From assembly GCF_963676685.1 (NCBI RefSeq), contig NC_092349.1:87122604-87186603 (forward strand): a stretch of DNA of 64,000 nt, read 5' to 3'. Source of the stretch: Mytilus edulis. Its lineage: Eukaryota > Mollusca > Bivalvia > Mytilida > Mytilidae. The position numbers were made by a program, and so were the translations under genes. Under the pieces are notes generated by a model. The model saw only the letters and a program-made list of their open reading frames with translations, was not told where the DNA came from and did no database searches. Shown here piece after piece: positions 42,270 through 53,039 of the stretch. Numbering within the stretch: the first letter of the stretch is position 1; each line of letters starts with the position of its first letter.

Positions 42270-44755
42270 TTGGCAAATCAGTTGGAAAGCAGGTCACGGT
42301 TTGACCCCAAGTTTATCAGCAACAATAGAGTCACGTGACCGTGAAAATTCAGTAAAAAAACGGATGAGACAAACCTCATTTTAACTCGCTGAATACTATT
42401 GTCGTAATAAAAACTGATTGACCTAACTAATCTTGAGTATCCATAGTTTATTCTCGTCAAAGCTCACACATCAAATCAAAGTCCTTTATTCTTTATTTTA
42501 TCTGCAAACTTGGAGTTTGTGTGAAAATTGCCAAGTCTCCTGAACGGAAAATCTAAATATTTACGAGGAAACTAAAAATGATGGGCTGAATTTAAATTTA
42601 ATAAAGCATCTCATTAAGACAAACACTCGATATGAATATCTCGGCAATAGAATGTTGGATACGCAAACGTCAAATTGATTTCAAACCGAAGCGGTGGTTT
42701 TTATGCCGATTTGTGCAAGTGGTTATCTCCCCTTAATATCAACAGTCAAAAATAAAAACCCAGCAAAATGCATAAAAATTAAAAAAGGAGTTTACTTTAA
42801 CAAATTAGAAAGAAAATAAACGAAACTCGATTTATAACTATGTTATGATAATATAAAGAAGAGATACTTCCCCCTATTTTTCAGAGAAGGACTAATTAAA
42901 TGTAAATATTAAAAGACAAAATATTACTGCAGTAAAAAAAAAACAATTCAGAAATGTGGATAATGACACCTACATGTAAAATTAAAAACCTAGCTATATT
43001 GAAAGAAATTAGATCTGGCGGATGAAATATACTACATGCAGAATTTTTTTAAACACTTCTAATTATATTTAATGCAATAAAACATAGTTTATACAATTTC
43101 AATAATCTTTCTGAAAATTGATATAATTATTAATTAAATTTCTTCAAATTAAGAGAGCCGTTAAACTCAAGCCTATGTTTCTTAGTTGAACAGTAAAATA
43201 CAAAAAAGGGATTTATAAGTTTTATACCAAAAATATTGACAGAAATTCTGTAAAAAAAATATATGCTTTAAATTATAAGTGAAAGTGACACAATTTTGAA
43301 TTTCAGAATCATTATTATTGTAAAATTAAACTTTTAGATTAGCTTGCACAGTAGAGCTTTGTCTTATTTCTCAGGGTATTTTATAGATTATGAAAGTAAA
43401 CTTTTTGGAAAAAATGGGGCTTCTTCTCTTGGACAGGTTGCTGTATCAGCTTCTTTAAATAATTACATATTTATAAACAAAGTATTGTATATATACTTTA
43501 CCTGAATACTAGTAATAGGAAATGAAATGAAACTGGTGGGACAAATTTTGTGCATTTTACTTCAATAATGATCAAAGATGCTTAAATTTGACAAGCTTAG
43601 AATTTGCCATTTGAATAAATTCAATTTTGTAAGAACACATCTCTATGAATAAACTTCTTGTTTGGCTGACTTGGCTTGATAAGCTAGTTTTTGCTCTTAT
43701 TACTATAAAATTGAGAATGGAAATATAGCTTACTGAGTAAAGAGATAATAATATAAGCAAGATTTTATTAACTGACCTTCATTTTCTTTTTTCATATGTT
43801 TTTTTCCTACAGAATTTTCTTTGCAATGCATTTTCTATTGCTATTTTTGTGCTTTTGTCCATCCATGCAGTAGGCTATCAATAGTCTGTCAGATCTATCA
43901 GAATTATCCAAGACGTTTAGCTTTAAACGCAATAAAGAAGATCTTTGTTTGATGTTTCACTTTTCCAATGTGTAAATTTTTACTATGCAGATGACCCTGA
44001 CACATATTTTGTTATAAACGTTACATGACGTATGTTGAAAAAAGAAAACAATGTCACCGTCAATTTGTGTAGGGGATCAAAAGGGATTTTAGTTACTTTA
44101 AAATACAAGTATCGTATGGAATTGTGAAAATCCACAACTTTTAATCAAAATTTCATTCATGTCTTTAATAAAATCAGTATTTTAGAGCACTTTGAAACAG
44201 GTACAATGAAAAGAAGCTAAACTTTACTGTTTTGAAGTAGACACGTAGCTAAAACCAGATAAAAATTGACATGGCTGGTGGTCACTAAAATTGATGTATA
44301 AAAGTAAAAAATGATGGCTTCAAAACAGTGTATAAATTTGAAATAGGTTTCCCGGTTTCATCTAAGATTATAACCGTTCTTTTCTGTATTTGGATACGCA
44401 AACGTCAAATTAGGAAAAATCGATTTTTTTGGCGAACAAAAAAGATAGCTAATTTTTTTTAGAACTGACAGGATAAAGGAATAGCAATAACAAGCTATTT
44501 TTTGTAATGTTTGTATGTCGTAAAGAAATTATATTGGTCACAAAACCTACAAATTTAAAAATTTAATTGTAATAAAAGCATGACAAGATGCAAAAAAATA
44601 CTTTAAACGTCAATCTTTTAGCCGATTGATTTGGCGGACTTTTTGACGTTACGGACGACTGTAGCGCCACCTAATTAATTCCCCCTGCTATTGTTGCTGA
44701 TAAAGCTTGACGACAACGGACGTTTCCAAGGACTTGCTTTCCAACTGAAATGGCT
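42270..44755. mobile_element. 2.5-kb element with imperfect inverted termini
   Basis: 42270-42328 (aatcagttggaaagcaggtc ... tttatcagcaacaatag) is the inverted complement, with gaps, of 44688-44755 (ctattgttgctgataaagct ... ttgctttccaactgaaa). The interior has a direct repeat, ggatacgcaaacgtcaaatt, at about 42657 and 44393. It is AT-rich and non-coding apart from chance frames. It may be a non-autonomous DNA transposon; no target duplication was found. Confidence 0.5.
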
Positions 44756-44973
44756 TTTTTTTTTTATGAAATTAATGTAGAAAATGTAAGGAACTATATC
44801 TTTTTCCTACGCATTGACAATTTGTTTTGATCCTACGTTACCGACGTCTTGAGAACGCCTATTGTTGTATGACGTCAGAGAGTGAAATAACCACGTTTAT
44901 TTCACATGTGAAATTATCGGTTTTTATTTAACTGGGAAATCAATGTAATTCATTGCAACCAATGTAATAATAT

Positions 44974-45093
44974 ACAATTACTGTCTTTTGATGAGGTAAA
45001 TATGCGGTTTTATTGACTTTTGAAAAAATGATATTCACTGAGGCCGACGGTCAATAAAACCCCATATTTACCAAAACAAAAGACAGTAATTGT
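44974..45093. repeat. Long inverted repeat (44-bp arms)
   Basis: acaattactgtcttttgatg ... tttattgac (44974-45017) pairs with gtcaataaaac ... caaaagacagtaattgt (45050-45093), with few mismatches and a 32-bp spacer. A smaller inverted pair, gtgaaataa and ttatttcac, lies at 44882-44909. Confidence 0.8.
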
Positions 45094-45324
45094 TTTATTT
45101 CATATTTCGAGAGAAGAAAATGTATTTTTTGACAAACATATACCGAAACAAATTTTACATGAAACATTTTACCATAACGTTGCACGTAAAAGCACGTGAC
45201 GTTTAGCGCGGTGAATAACACTTTCTCAGGTGAATATGCTTTTTTATTCAAAATCCAATCCATATAGAGAAACCTACTAAAATAATACCAATATGGAATA
45301 ATACTTAATATCATTTTCTATTAT

Positions 45325-45364
45325 TTTATCTGACGTTTTTGTTCTTTCAAAGTCTTTCTGGAAT
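45325..45364 (-). other. Predicted 3'UTR exon of Kunitz locus 5
   Basis: Minus-strand acceptor ctctttattttttcag before ATTCCAGAAAGACTTTG at 45364; it aligns with the equivalents of loci 1, 2 and 3. There is no perfect AATAAA within 60 nt. The matching donor is gtaagtag at 47123-47130. Confidence 0.45.
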
Positions 45365-45734
45365 CTGAAAAAATAAAGAGAGGCAAATGTAAAGGCAGGT
45401 GCAATTTTTAATACAATCTACAAATTCGTACTTCGTTCCTCTTTTCGTGTTTGAAAGGTGAATGCATCCAAGTTACTCTTATTTTGTCAGCTTTTTCATC
45501 TACGTGTACCTTACATAGAGAAACAAATTATCATCGGTGTTTACTTTTTAAATAAATGTAATATGTTTTCTTTTATTTCACCTCATTTCCGAAAAATTGT
45601 CACAATATACCATGCTCGACATGGGTTTTGTGAGATAAAGGTGGCTGTTTTATATATTAGTTATAATGTTTGTTAAATAAACTGTTTGTTGACGTTTCAT
45701 ACGACGTTTCTGTTAACTACTATTATAAATTAAA

Positions 45735-45925
45735 TTACAAAAATACGGAAAACCGATGAAATTTAAAACGGAAAGTCCCTTATCACATGGCAAAATCAAA
45801 AGCTCATACACATCAAACGAATGGATAGCAACTGTCATATTCCTATCTTGGTACAGGTATGTTCTTATCTACAAAATGGTGGATTGAACCTGGTCTTGTA
45901 ATTCAAATTTTACCGGAGGTTCATC
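45735..45925 (+). repeat. Dispersed repeat family B
   Basis: aaaacggaaagtccctta, tcacatggcaaaatc, atcaaacgaatggatagcaa, ctgtcatattcctatcttgg, atggtggattgaacctgg. A further short piece is at 46295-46350. The rest of 45926-47130 holds no recognised gene apart from the locus 5 3' flank. Confidence 0.7.
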
Positions 45926-47130
45926 CGTTTATATATACTTTCGCCGTTTTGTTTATCTTGAATATTTATATAGATATGTTCAAACAGGTGACACATGACA
46001 AAAGCAAATAATTGATTTATCTATATAGGTGTCTGACGCTATTTCCCACAAAAGGTGAAAATTTACTACTTTGACTTTACATTTAATGTACTTAAAAAAA
46101 AGCTTACGTTTTTAAACGGAATCCGTTCAAAGATTTTAAAGACATGCTAAAACATCATCAAGCTGTTTATAATATAACTTATAGTTATATCTATTTCATT
46201 ACGTTTCTGGTGATAAAGTTTTTGATTTGCAATCATACCTCATCTTTTTAATTATAATGTTACCTTGTTTTGCGTTATATCAAAAAGAAAACTCACAAAA
46301 ATTCTAAACTTCGAGGAACATTCAAAACGGAAAGTTCTTAATCAAATGGCAAAAAGTATATAACAAATATTGCAACCATGTTCATTGCAGTGCTCACTTA
46401 TTTTTGTATTTTATTTATGTATGTTGAATCAACCCATAAAGGATTAAAATAGTTTTAGTCCTGTGACAAAATGGCTAGATTAACATCAACGCTGGTGTAG
46501 TATCGCGTGTTTGGCGTCAGAATTTAAACGTCACACAGGTAGATTTCTAAAATAATTGTGTCGTTCAAAGCATGTAAAAATTATAATGAATTAAGATGAC
46601 AATGTTTGGCAAACAGTATATCTCATCATTAGTTTTGGTTGATGTTTTATTAGGAGATTAAATGGTGACTTGAAATATTTTGAAGAAAGGAAGTGGTTTG
46701 TAAGCTTTAGCACAATAGGTGAACAGTTCAAACTGTTTTGTTTTGTGTAAATGCTGCAACAATTAATCCTATTTAAATTCGTTGGAAATTTGTGGTATGT
46801 TATATGCAATTATACTTCGCTTTCTAAGGTATTTAATAAGATTTTCAAATGAAAATACACCATGTATATATACGTGATATACCAAAATACTCATTTAAAA
46901 TTCCAATGTATTTATCGGGAAAACTTAGAATGTATTAACCCATAAATATTCCAATACTCGAGTCATTATCAAATAATTTTTCAACAAATCCTATATACCA
47001 CAAAAGTTTCATTCATAATAGCATTATAGAATACATACATGTTAGTTAAGGACAAGGCTCAAGGTTTTCTCTATAGTTATGTATTTCATATAAATTAATG
47101 ATAACTATATGTTTGTCATACACTACTTAC

Positions 47131-47298
47131 GCGTATGTTAGGCACAAGTAATCTGGCAGTCAGCAATAGTTTTAAAATTGTTCCCATTTCCGCCACAACC
47201 ACCGTATGTAAATTGTATACATTTTGCCTTTTTCCAATTGTAGTAGTATCTTCGAAAAGCTGCCAAACATATTCCTTGTTCGGGCTTAAGCTTACAAA
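47131..47298 (-). CDS. Locus 5, Kunitz exon
   Basis: After a attttccag acceptor it encodes [20 protein letters not shown], then [20 protein letters not shown] and CQITCA, then TAA at 47138-47140. All six cysteines are at canonical spacing, without lesions. The usual Pro before the second Cys is replaced by Ile. Confidence 0.92.
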
Positions 47299-47970
47299 CT
47301 GGAAAATATCTTGTATTAATGTTTTTAGAATATGATAGTTTGAAACAATATCTTTATAATTTTAAACAAACGACAAAATAAATTATTAACTTGAATACAA
47401 ATAAATTACAAATACAAATCTGTATTAGACAGATACTATCAGATGATTTAGGGATTTTTTGGGGAGGTGGGAATAGGAGTTTTGTCGATGTAATGCCTCT
47501 ATCAAGAATGTCACGTAAACTAGGTCGGTACACACGGTGTAGGTCAATGTAGAAGTAATCCCGATGTCACTGAAACAAGGGTTCAAATCCAACTTATTGA
47601 AGATAAAAATAATTCGCGAACACAAATGTAAAAATCTTACATTAATCGGCTAAATTTGAAACATGTATGTATAGTTAACATTGTTCTTCAATTTGTTCGT
47701 ATGTTAATCAGTAATAACAATCCATTGTTAATATTCAACAGTAGGAACTGAAATCGAAATTATATATTTTTTTAAACTTTGTAATTGAGCAAAAGAAAAA
47801 TTAGAGTGTCGAGTTTTATTGATTCGTCTAATATAATATATTAACGTTTCGTATAATAAAGTTTGATTATGGATTCTCCTTTCTGATTAAAATAATGCAT
47901 GAACAATCAATGTATCCCTCTCAATTAGTACTTTCCTGACAAATACTAGGGTTTACCAATATTAAACAAT

Positions 47971-48570
47971 CAAACGTACCTTTATTTCAAAACTACATCA
48001 TTCGGAACCATGAAACATACCTTTTTTTCAAACTACATCATTCGGAACAATTAAACATACCTTTATTTCCGTCTACATTGTTCGGAAAAATGATATTTAC
48101 CTTTATTTCCGACTTCATCATTCGGAACAATGAAACATACCTTTATTTCCGTCTACATCGTTCGGAACAATGAAACATACCTTGATTTCTGTCTACATCA
48201 TTCGATACAATGAAACATACCTTTATTTCCGTCTACATCATTCGGAACAATGCAATATACCTTTATTTTCGTCTACATTATTCGGAACAATGAAATTTAC
48301 CTTTATTTCCGTCTTTATCATTCGGAACAATGAAACATACCTTTATTTCCGTCTACATCGTTCGGAACAATGAAACATACCTTTATTTCCGTCTACATTA
48401 TTCGGAACAATGAAATTTACCTTTATTTCCGTCTACATTATTCGGAACAATGAAATTTACCTTTATTTCCGTCTTTATCATTCGGAACAATGAAACATAC
48501 CTTTATTTCCGTCTACATCGTTCGGAAAAATGAAACATACCTTTGTTTCATTGGACATCATTAGGAACAA
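47971..48570 (-). repeat. 40-bp minisatellite built from exon end plus 5' splice site (15 units)
   Basis: Exactly 15 units of 40 bp (600 bp), starting at 47971, 48011, 48051 and so on to 48531. On the minus strand each unit reads as the codons for VPNDVDGNK plus G, then GTATGTTTCA. This is the last 30 nt of the signal exon and the first 10 nt of the intron. The unit at 48531-48570 is the real exon end. A block of four units at about 48271-48360 recurs at 48431-48520, so growth was partly by 160-bp steps. Most units keep the GTATGT donor; some have GTAAAT instead. Confidence 0.93.
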
Positions 48571-48619
48571 GGATAAATATAATGAAGAAGAAACACAGTA
48601 GTTTGATATGACTCTCCAT
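48541..48619 (-). pseudogene. Locus 5, signal-peptide exon with in-frame TGA
   Basis: The ATG at 48617-48619 begins MESHIKLLCFFFIIFILVPN, then DVQ, TGA, and the codons AAC AAA plus G before gtatgtttc. Paralogues and the downstream repeat units have GGA where this exon has TGA. The exon keeps its hydrophobic core and donor. Confidence 0.85.
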
Positions 48620-48654
48620 GATTAAAATAAGACTATGTCAGATACACTTGAAGT

Positions 48655-48685
48655 CTGCTTTATATATAACTTGCACAACAAACTG
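48655..48685 (-). promoter_or_regulatory. Presumed core promoter of Kunitz locus 5
   Basis: On the minus strand, gttgtgcaagttatatataa precedes agcagactt, giving a clear TATATAAA box about 40 nt before the ATG. It is nearly identical to the locus 3 promoter. Confidence 0.6.
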
Positions 48686-49004
48686 TAACACGTGTAAGAA
48701 GTGTAACAGTTGTAATATATTTAAAATAGGATGTTAACGTACAATATAAATGATTTGTTTACATTAAACCAAGGAATTTCATAACAATTTGTTTTAATTT
48801 AATTAGCATATATAAATTACATAAGACAATTTCGTGGAAAATAGCGGCTTGTAATAACTTTGTGATTGAAGAGGATGATTTTTTTTTTATCTGTGTGTGC
48901 ATGTCCGCTACGAACGGTTTTATACCTTCATTATTTTGTTCACGTTTAAACGTTAGAAGGAAACGGAAAATAAAACATACATTAAAATTAAGACTCGCAC
49001 ATGC

Positions 49005-49625
49005 AGTTAATGTCTGTTTACTTCAAAATAAGATCGTCAATCTTGTATGTTATCATTTTTTTTAATTTTTAAACGCCGTTTCCAGTTATAAACATTGGTC
49101 CCCTTTTTGAGGTTTAAAGATTCATCCAGGAAGGAACATCTGTTATTTTAAGTTTAGACTTTCTTGATAGAATAAGAATGTTTATATGGAATAATAAATT
49201 CATAACAGTGATTCGGATTGAGTTATTGTTTTCCACCTCAAGAATAGATTACCTTAGCTGTATTTAGGAATGTTTGGTCCTCAAAGCACTTCAACTTCGT
49301 ACTTTATTTGGCCTTTTTATTTTTTTTTATTCGAGCGTCACTGTCTTTTGTAGACGTAACGCACTTCTGGCGCAAATATAAAATTTCAATCCTGGCCACC
49401 GTTTCACAAAGCCTTCGTAAGTCTACGTGTCATCGTAAGTCCATCGTAAATAAATCGTAGGATTTACAGCCGTTTCACAAAGCCGTCGTAAGTTAAGATT
49501 ATCGTAAATAATGCGTAAATCCTAGCGTAACTTACTACAGCTATACCCAGTCGTAACTCCATCGTAGCTTTTCTACGAAAATAAATAAATCCATCTAACA
49601 TGACTGCAGCGTTCTTTATTCTTGG
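49005..49625 (+). repeat. Partial 357-family unit and a TCGTAAGT-rich repeat
   Basis: 49005-49200 matches 20975-21120, and 49225-49395 is a partial 357-family unit (gattaccttagctgtattta, attcgagcgtcactgtctt, cgcacttctggcgcaaat). 49398-49620 repeats cgtttcacaaagcc(t/g)tcgtaagt twice (about 49403 and 49469), with several (t)cgtaa(g/a)t motifs. Confidence 0.65.
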
Positions 49626-50810
49626 TCAAGATGACTCAAATGTTAGTCTAAGACGACGAGAACAATTTTCAATATTATAGAACTACACTTAATTAAAGTC
49701 TTTCTTCGTTTGATTATATATGTAACATATGCAAGCAACTTACATAATGCAAATCCTAGGTATTAATCACTTTTTACTCATTTTATTTCCTATCGGCGTT
49801 CGTCTTTACAATTTAATAAATAGGCTTTCTATCACGTCCGCGTTCTAGAATCTATTTATAATTATATCACTACAGGCACAGTGGTAATCGATAAAACATT
49901 TAAAGACGGATATTTTATTCACATTTAAAGAGAAGACAATCAATGAACATAAAATCTGATTTGGAATTATAGTTTCGTGGTCAATGGAATTTTTGTAACT
50001 ATTTATATATAATACATGTTATGCCTTTCTAGTGACTATTTGGGGATCGAATTTAATGTGGATGGTATATACCAAAATTGAGGGGTAGGTGGTAAGCTGC
50101 AGGTCAAGTAGACTTTTTTTTAGATGCGACATGTCTTCAAAAATTAATACAGTAGGAAAAAAAATTGGAAGGCGGAGGGCTAGTTAAAGATTGAAAAGTG
50201 AAGCATTTTTTTTCCTGTTTACTTCATATTTTTTTAATTTAGGGACATCGGCACAGGCAGCTGTTTCTATCCGTGGGAAGGTCGACTTTCCATATGTTAT
50301 ACATAGATAGAAACAAGTGACTTTGTACATCTCTCCTCGGTCCATCTTCCTTCGAGCATATTATTGAGGGAAAGAATTACATAATAGTTCTTGAAAAACT
50401 GGTCATTATCGTGATATATGGACTGCCCACAGGACCGTGGTATTGACTAAGATAGTGATAATGACTGAGACGAAGGCGAGGTCATAATCGCTGTCACAGT
50501 CAATACAACTGTCCTAAGGGCAATAATAACTATTATGTTTATTTCATTTAGGAACCATGATTTTGAAATTTATCATAAATTCAAAACGTCCAAAGCAAAC
50601 TCCAGTCATTGTACGATTTATATTGCAAAGAGTGAAGATCAGTCGTAGTAATACTGCCATTCATTTTAGTGCAATTTTTCAGTATATGAATATTAAATCA
50701 AGTTCTCTAAAATTTTATAATTTTCAAAAAAACACATGGTAAACAATTCAACAACTTAAATATAATATTGCATACAAGAAAATGTTTTCTTAAAGGGACA
50801 TCTCTCTAAA
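49626..50810. other. No gene recognised
   Basis: AT-rich. One short inverted motif, actgtcctaagggcaataat, follows cacagtcaatac. No exon or known repeat family was found. Confidence 0.5.
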
Positions 50811-50814
50811 CAGA

Positions 50815-50938
50815 GAAACTACGCCCCACTGGTCATTAACAGCGAAAACACGCCCCACCGATCATTAACAGAGAAACAACGCCCCAACGGTCATTAACAG
50901 ACATAAACCACGCCACATCGGTCATTATCATGTAAAAG
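50815..50938 (+). repeat. 30-bp minisatellite (4 units)
   Basis: Four units of 29-31 bp with the core acgccccac(t/c)g(g/a)tcatta, then acag(c/a)gaaa. The last unit is diverged (ccacgccacatcggtcatta). Confidence 0.8.
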
Positions 50939-51124
50939 TCCGATAACGAACGGTTTTCTGGTCCGTCTTGTTCTATTAATGACCGATGGAATTTATTACT
51001 GAAGAATAATGAATGTGGCCCCTTTTTATTCAATAAGAGAAGCTTATTCTCAACCGATATGAAATTAAGACAATTATTCCATACACAATAACCGTTTATG
51101 TATACAAAACTGTTGGAGATGTAG

Positions 51125-51400
51125 GTATGGTCTCTATGACGAGTTTATTTATCGGAAAGAGAACAATCAATATATTTGTATAAGAAAATGTATGAAAGCT
51201 CTTTTGAATCATTTCTGTCTTATTATAATTTCTGTAATTTCTTCTTCATCTTTTATGAAATAATCTGTTATTTAATTTCGAATATGCAAATACTTGGCCA
51301 TCCTATGGCGTCAAAACTATACTTGTTACAATTTTACATCCCTGTTTCCTTTTAATTCAATCGAGAATAACAATATATCATAGCTGCTTGAATTTGGCCA
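51125..51400 (+). repeat. Block shared with 21340-21620
   Basis: tatggtctctatgacgagtt, agctcttttgaatcatttct, gtcttattataatttct, and gcgtcaaaactatacttgtt are shared with 21340-21620. Confidence 0.75.
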
Positions 51401-51689
51401 CATCAAATGAAATGAAAAGTTCACAATTGGAAGCTGAATTCATCTCTTTTGAGGTTAAGTTTGGTTCTACCTAGATTTAAGACAAAACATAAGAAGACTT
51501 AAAAAAGGAGACAGGTACAGTATTCGACAATCGATTGATTCGACATATTTTATTTTGTAGTATAATTATCTTGTCAACTGTACTCGATCGTATCAGTTTG
51601 TCGATTCAATCAATTGTTGTACCAAATAAACATACTTCATTCATGTCAGGATATATCAACTCAGTCAACTGTGCTTTTATTATGATAAA

Positions 51690-53035
51690 TTGTATTCTTT
51701 TTCTAACTCTGCACGATCGTATCTATCGTATTCAACCGTTACGATTGTGCCACAGTTGATCAATATAATCAACTAAGTCAACTCTTTCTTTTTCAAACGC
51801 TACACGATCGTATCGATCGTATTCAATCTTTACGATTGTGCCACAGTTGATCAGTATAATCAACTCAGTCAACTCTATTTTCATATTTTAAACGTTGCAC
51901 GATCGTATCGATCGTATTCAATCGTTACGATTGTGCCACAGTTGATCAATATAATCAACTCTGTCAACTCTATTTTTTCACATTTTAAACGTTGCACGAT
52001 CGTATCGATCGTATTCAATAGTTACGATTGTGCCACAGTTGATCAATATAATCAAGTCAGTCAACTCTATTTTTTTTACATTTTAAACCTTGCACGATCG
52101 TATCGATAGTATTCTATCGTTACGATTGTGCCACAGTTGATCAATATAATCAACTCAGTCAACTCTATTATTTTTTATATTTTAAATGTTGCACAATCGT
52201 ATCGATCGTATTCAATCGTTACGATTGTGCCATAGTTGATCAATTTAATCAACTCTGTCAGCTCCATTTTTTTTATATTTTAAAAGTTGCTAGATCGTAT
52301 GGATCGTATTCAATCGTTACGATTGTGCCACAGTTGATCAATTTTTCAACTCAGTCAACGCTATTTTCACATTTTAAACATTGCACGATCGTATTCAATC
52401 GTTACTTTTGTGTCACAGTTGATCAATTTAATCAACTCAGTCAACTCTATTTTTTTATATTTTAAACGTTGCACGATCGTATCGATCGTGTTCAATCGTT
52501 ACGATTGTGCAACAGTTAATCAATTCAATCAACTCAGTCAACTCTTTTTTCATATTTTAAACATTGCACGATCGTATCGATCGTATTCAATCGTTACGAT
52601 TGTGCCACAGTTGATCAATTTAATCAATTTAATCAACTTTATATCTTTTTACATTTTAAACGTTGCACGATCGCATCGATCGTATTCAATCGTTACGATT
52701 GTGCCACAGTTGACCAATTTAATCAACTCAGTCAACCCTATTTTGTTAACGTTTAAAACGTTGCACGATCGTATCGATCGTATTCAATCGTTACGATTGT
52801 GCCACATTTGATCAATATAATCAACTCAGTCAACTCTATTTTCATATTTTAAACATGGCACGATCGTATCTATCGTATTCAATCATTACGATTGTTCCAC
52901 AGTTGATCAATTTAATCAACTCAGTCATCTCTTTATTAAAATTATAAACTGATCACGAAAGTATCAATCGTATTCATTCAATACGATTATGCCACAGTTG
53001 ATAAATATGGTCAACTCAGTCAACTCTGTATTTTA
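51690..53035 (+). repeat. Satellite of about 97 bp (about 14 units)
   Basis: The anchor cacagttgatcaat recurs at about 51751, 51843, 51938, 52034, 52133, 52230, 52330, 52415, 52511, 52608, 52707, 52803, 52900 and 52993. Each unit has cacgatcgtatcgatcgtat, then tcaatcgttacgattgtgcc, then aactcagtcaactctatttt. The long open frame at 52410-52811 is a by-product. Confidence 0.95.
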
Positions 53036-53039
53036 ATAG

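Larger units (their letters stand above)
47131..48619 (-). pseudogene. Kunitz locus 5: intact Kunitz exon, signal exon with stop, minisatellite in intron
   Basis: Exons: signal peptide 48541-48619 and Kunitz 47138-47298 to the stop (exon end about 47131), joined in phase 1 through a Val codon. The Kunitz domain is fully intact with P1 Leu (GICLA), which in the family points to chymotrypsin- or elastase-like targets (inference). The signal exon, however, has TGA as codon 24 (48548-48550), two codons before its end, so the spliced message would not encode the domain. The intron begins with fourteen further tandem copies of the exon end and splice donor. It is either a recent null allele, a pseudogene kept in good condition, or an assembly artefact in a repeat. 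Promoter and 3'UTR blocks are intact. Confidence 0.75.

Noticed and set aside
45458..45676. 72-codon plus-strand frame downstream of locus 5
   Set aside because: No domain, and it overlaps the flank of the presumed 3'UTR exon on the other strand.
48170..48373. 67-codon repetitive open frame on the plus strand
   Set aside because: It reads the 40-bp minisatellite on the strand opposite the Kunitz gene; the meaningful frame is the exon end on the minus strand.
52410..52811. 133-codon open frame on the plus strand
   Set aside because: It is a translation of the 97-bp satellite; the periodic peptide follows the DNA period and there is no start or splice context.
52000..52900. CRISPR-like repeat array
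   Set aside because: The units are contiguous and wholly homologous, with no unique spacers; this is eukaryotic satellite DNA.
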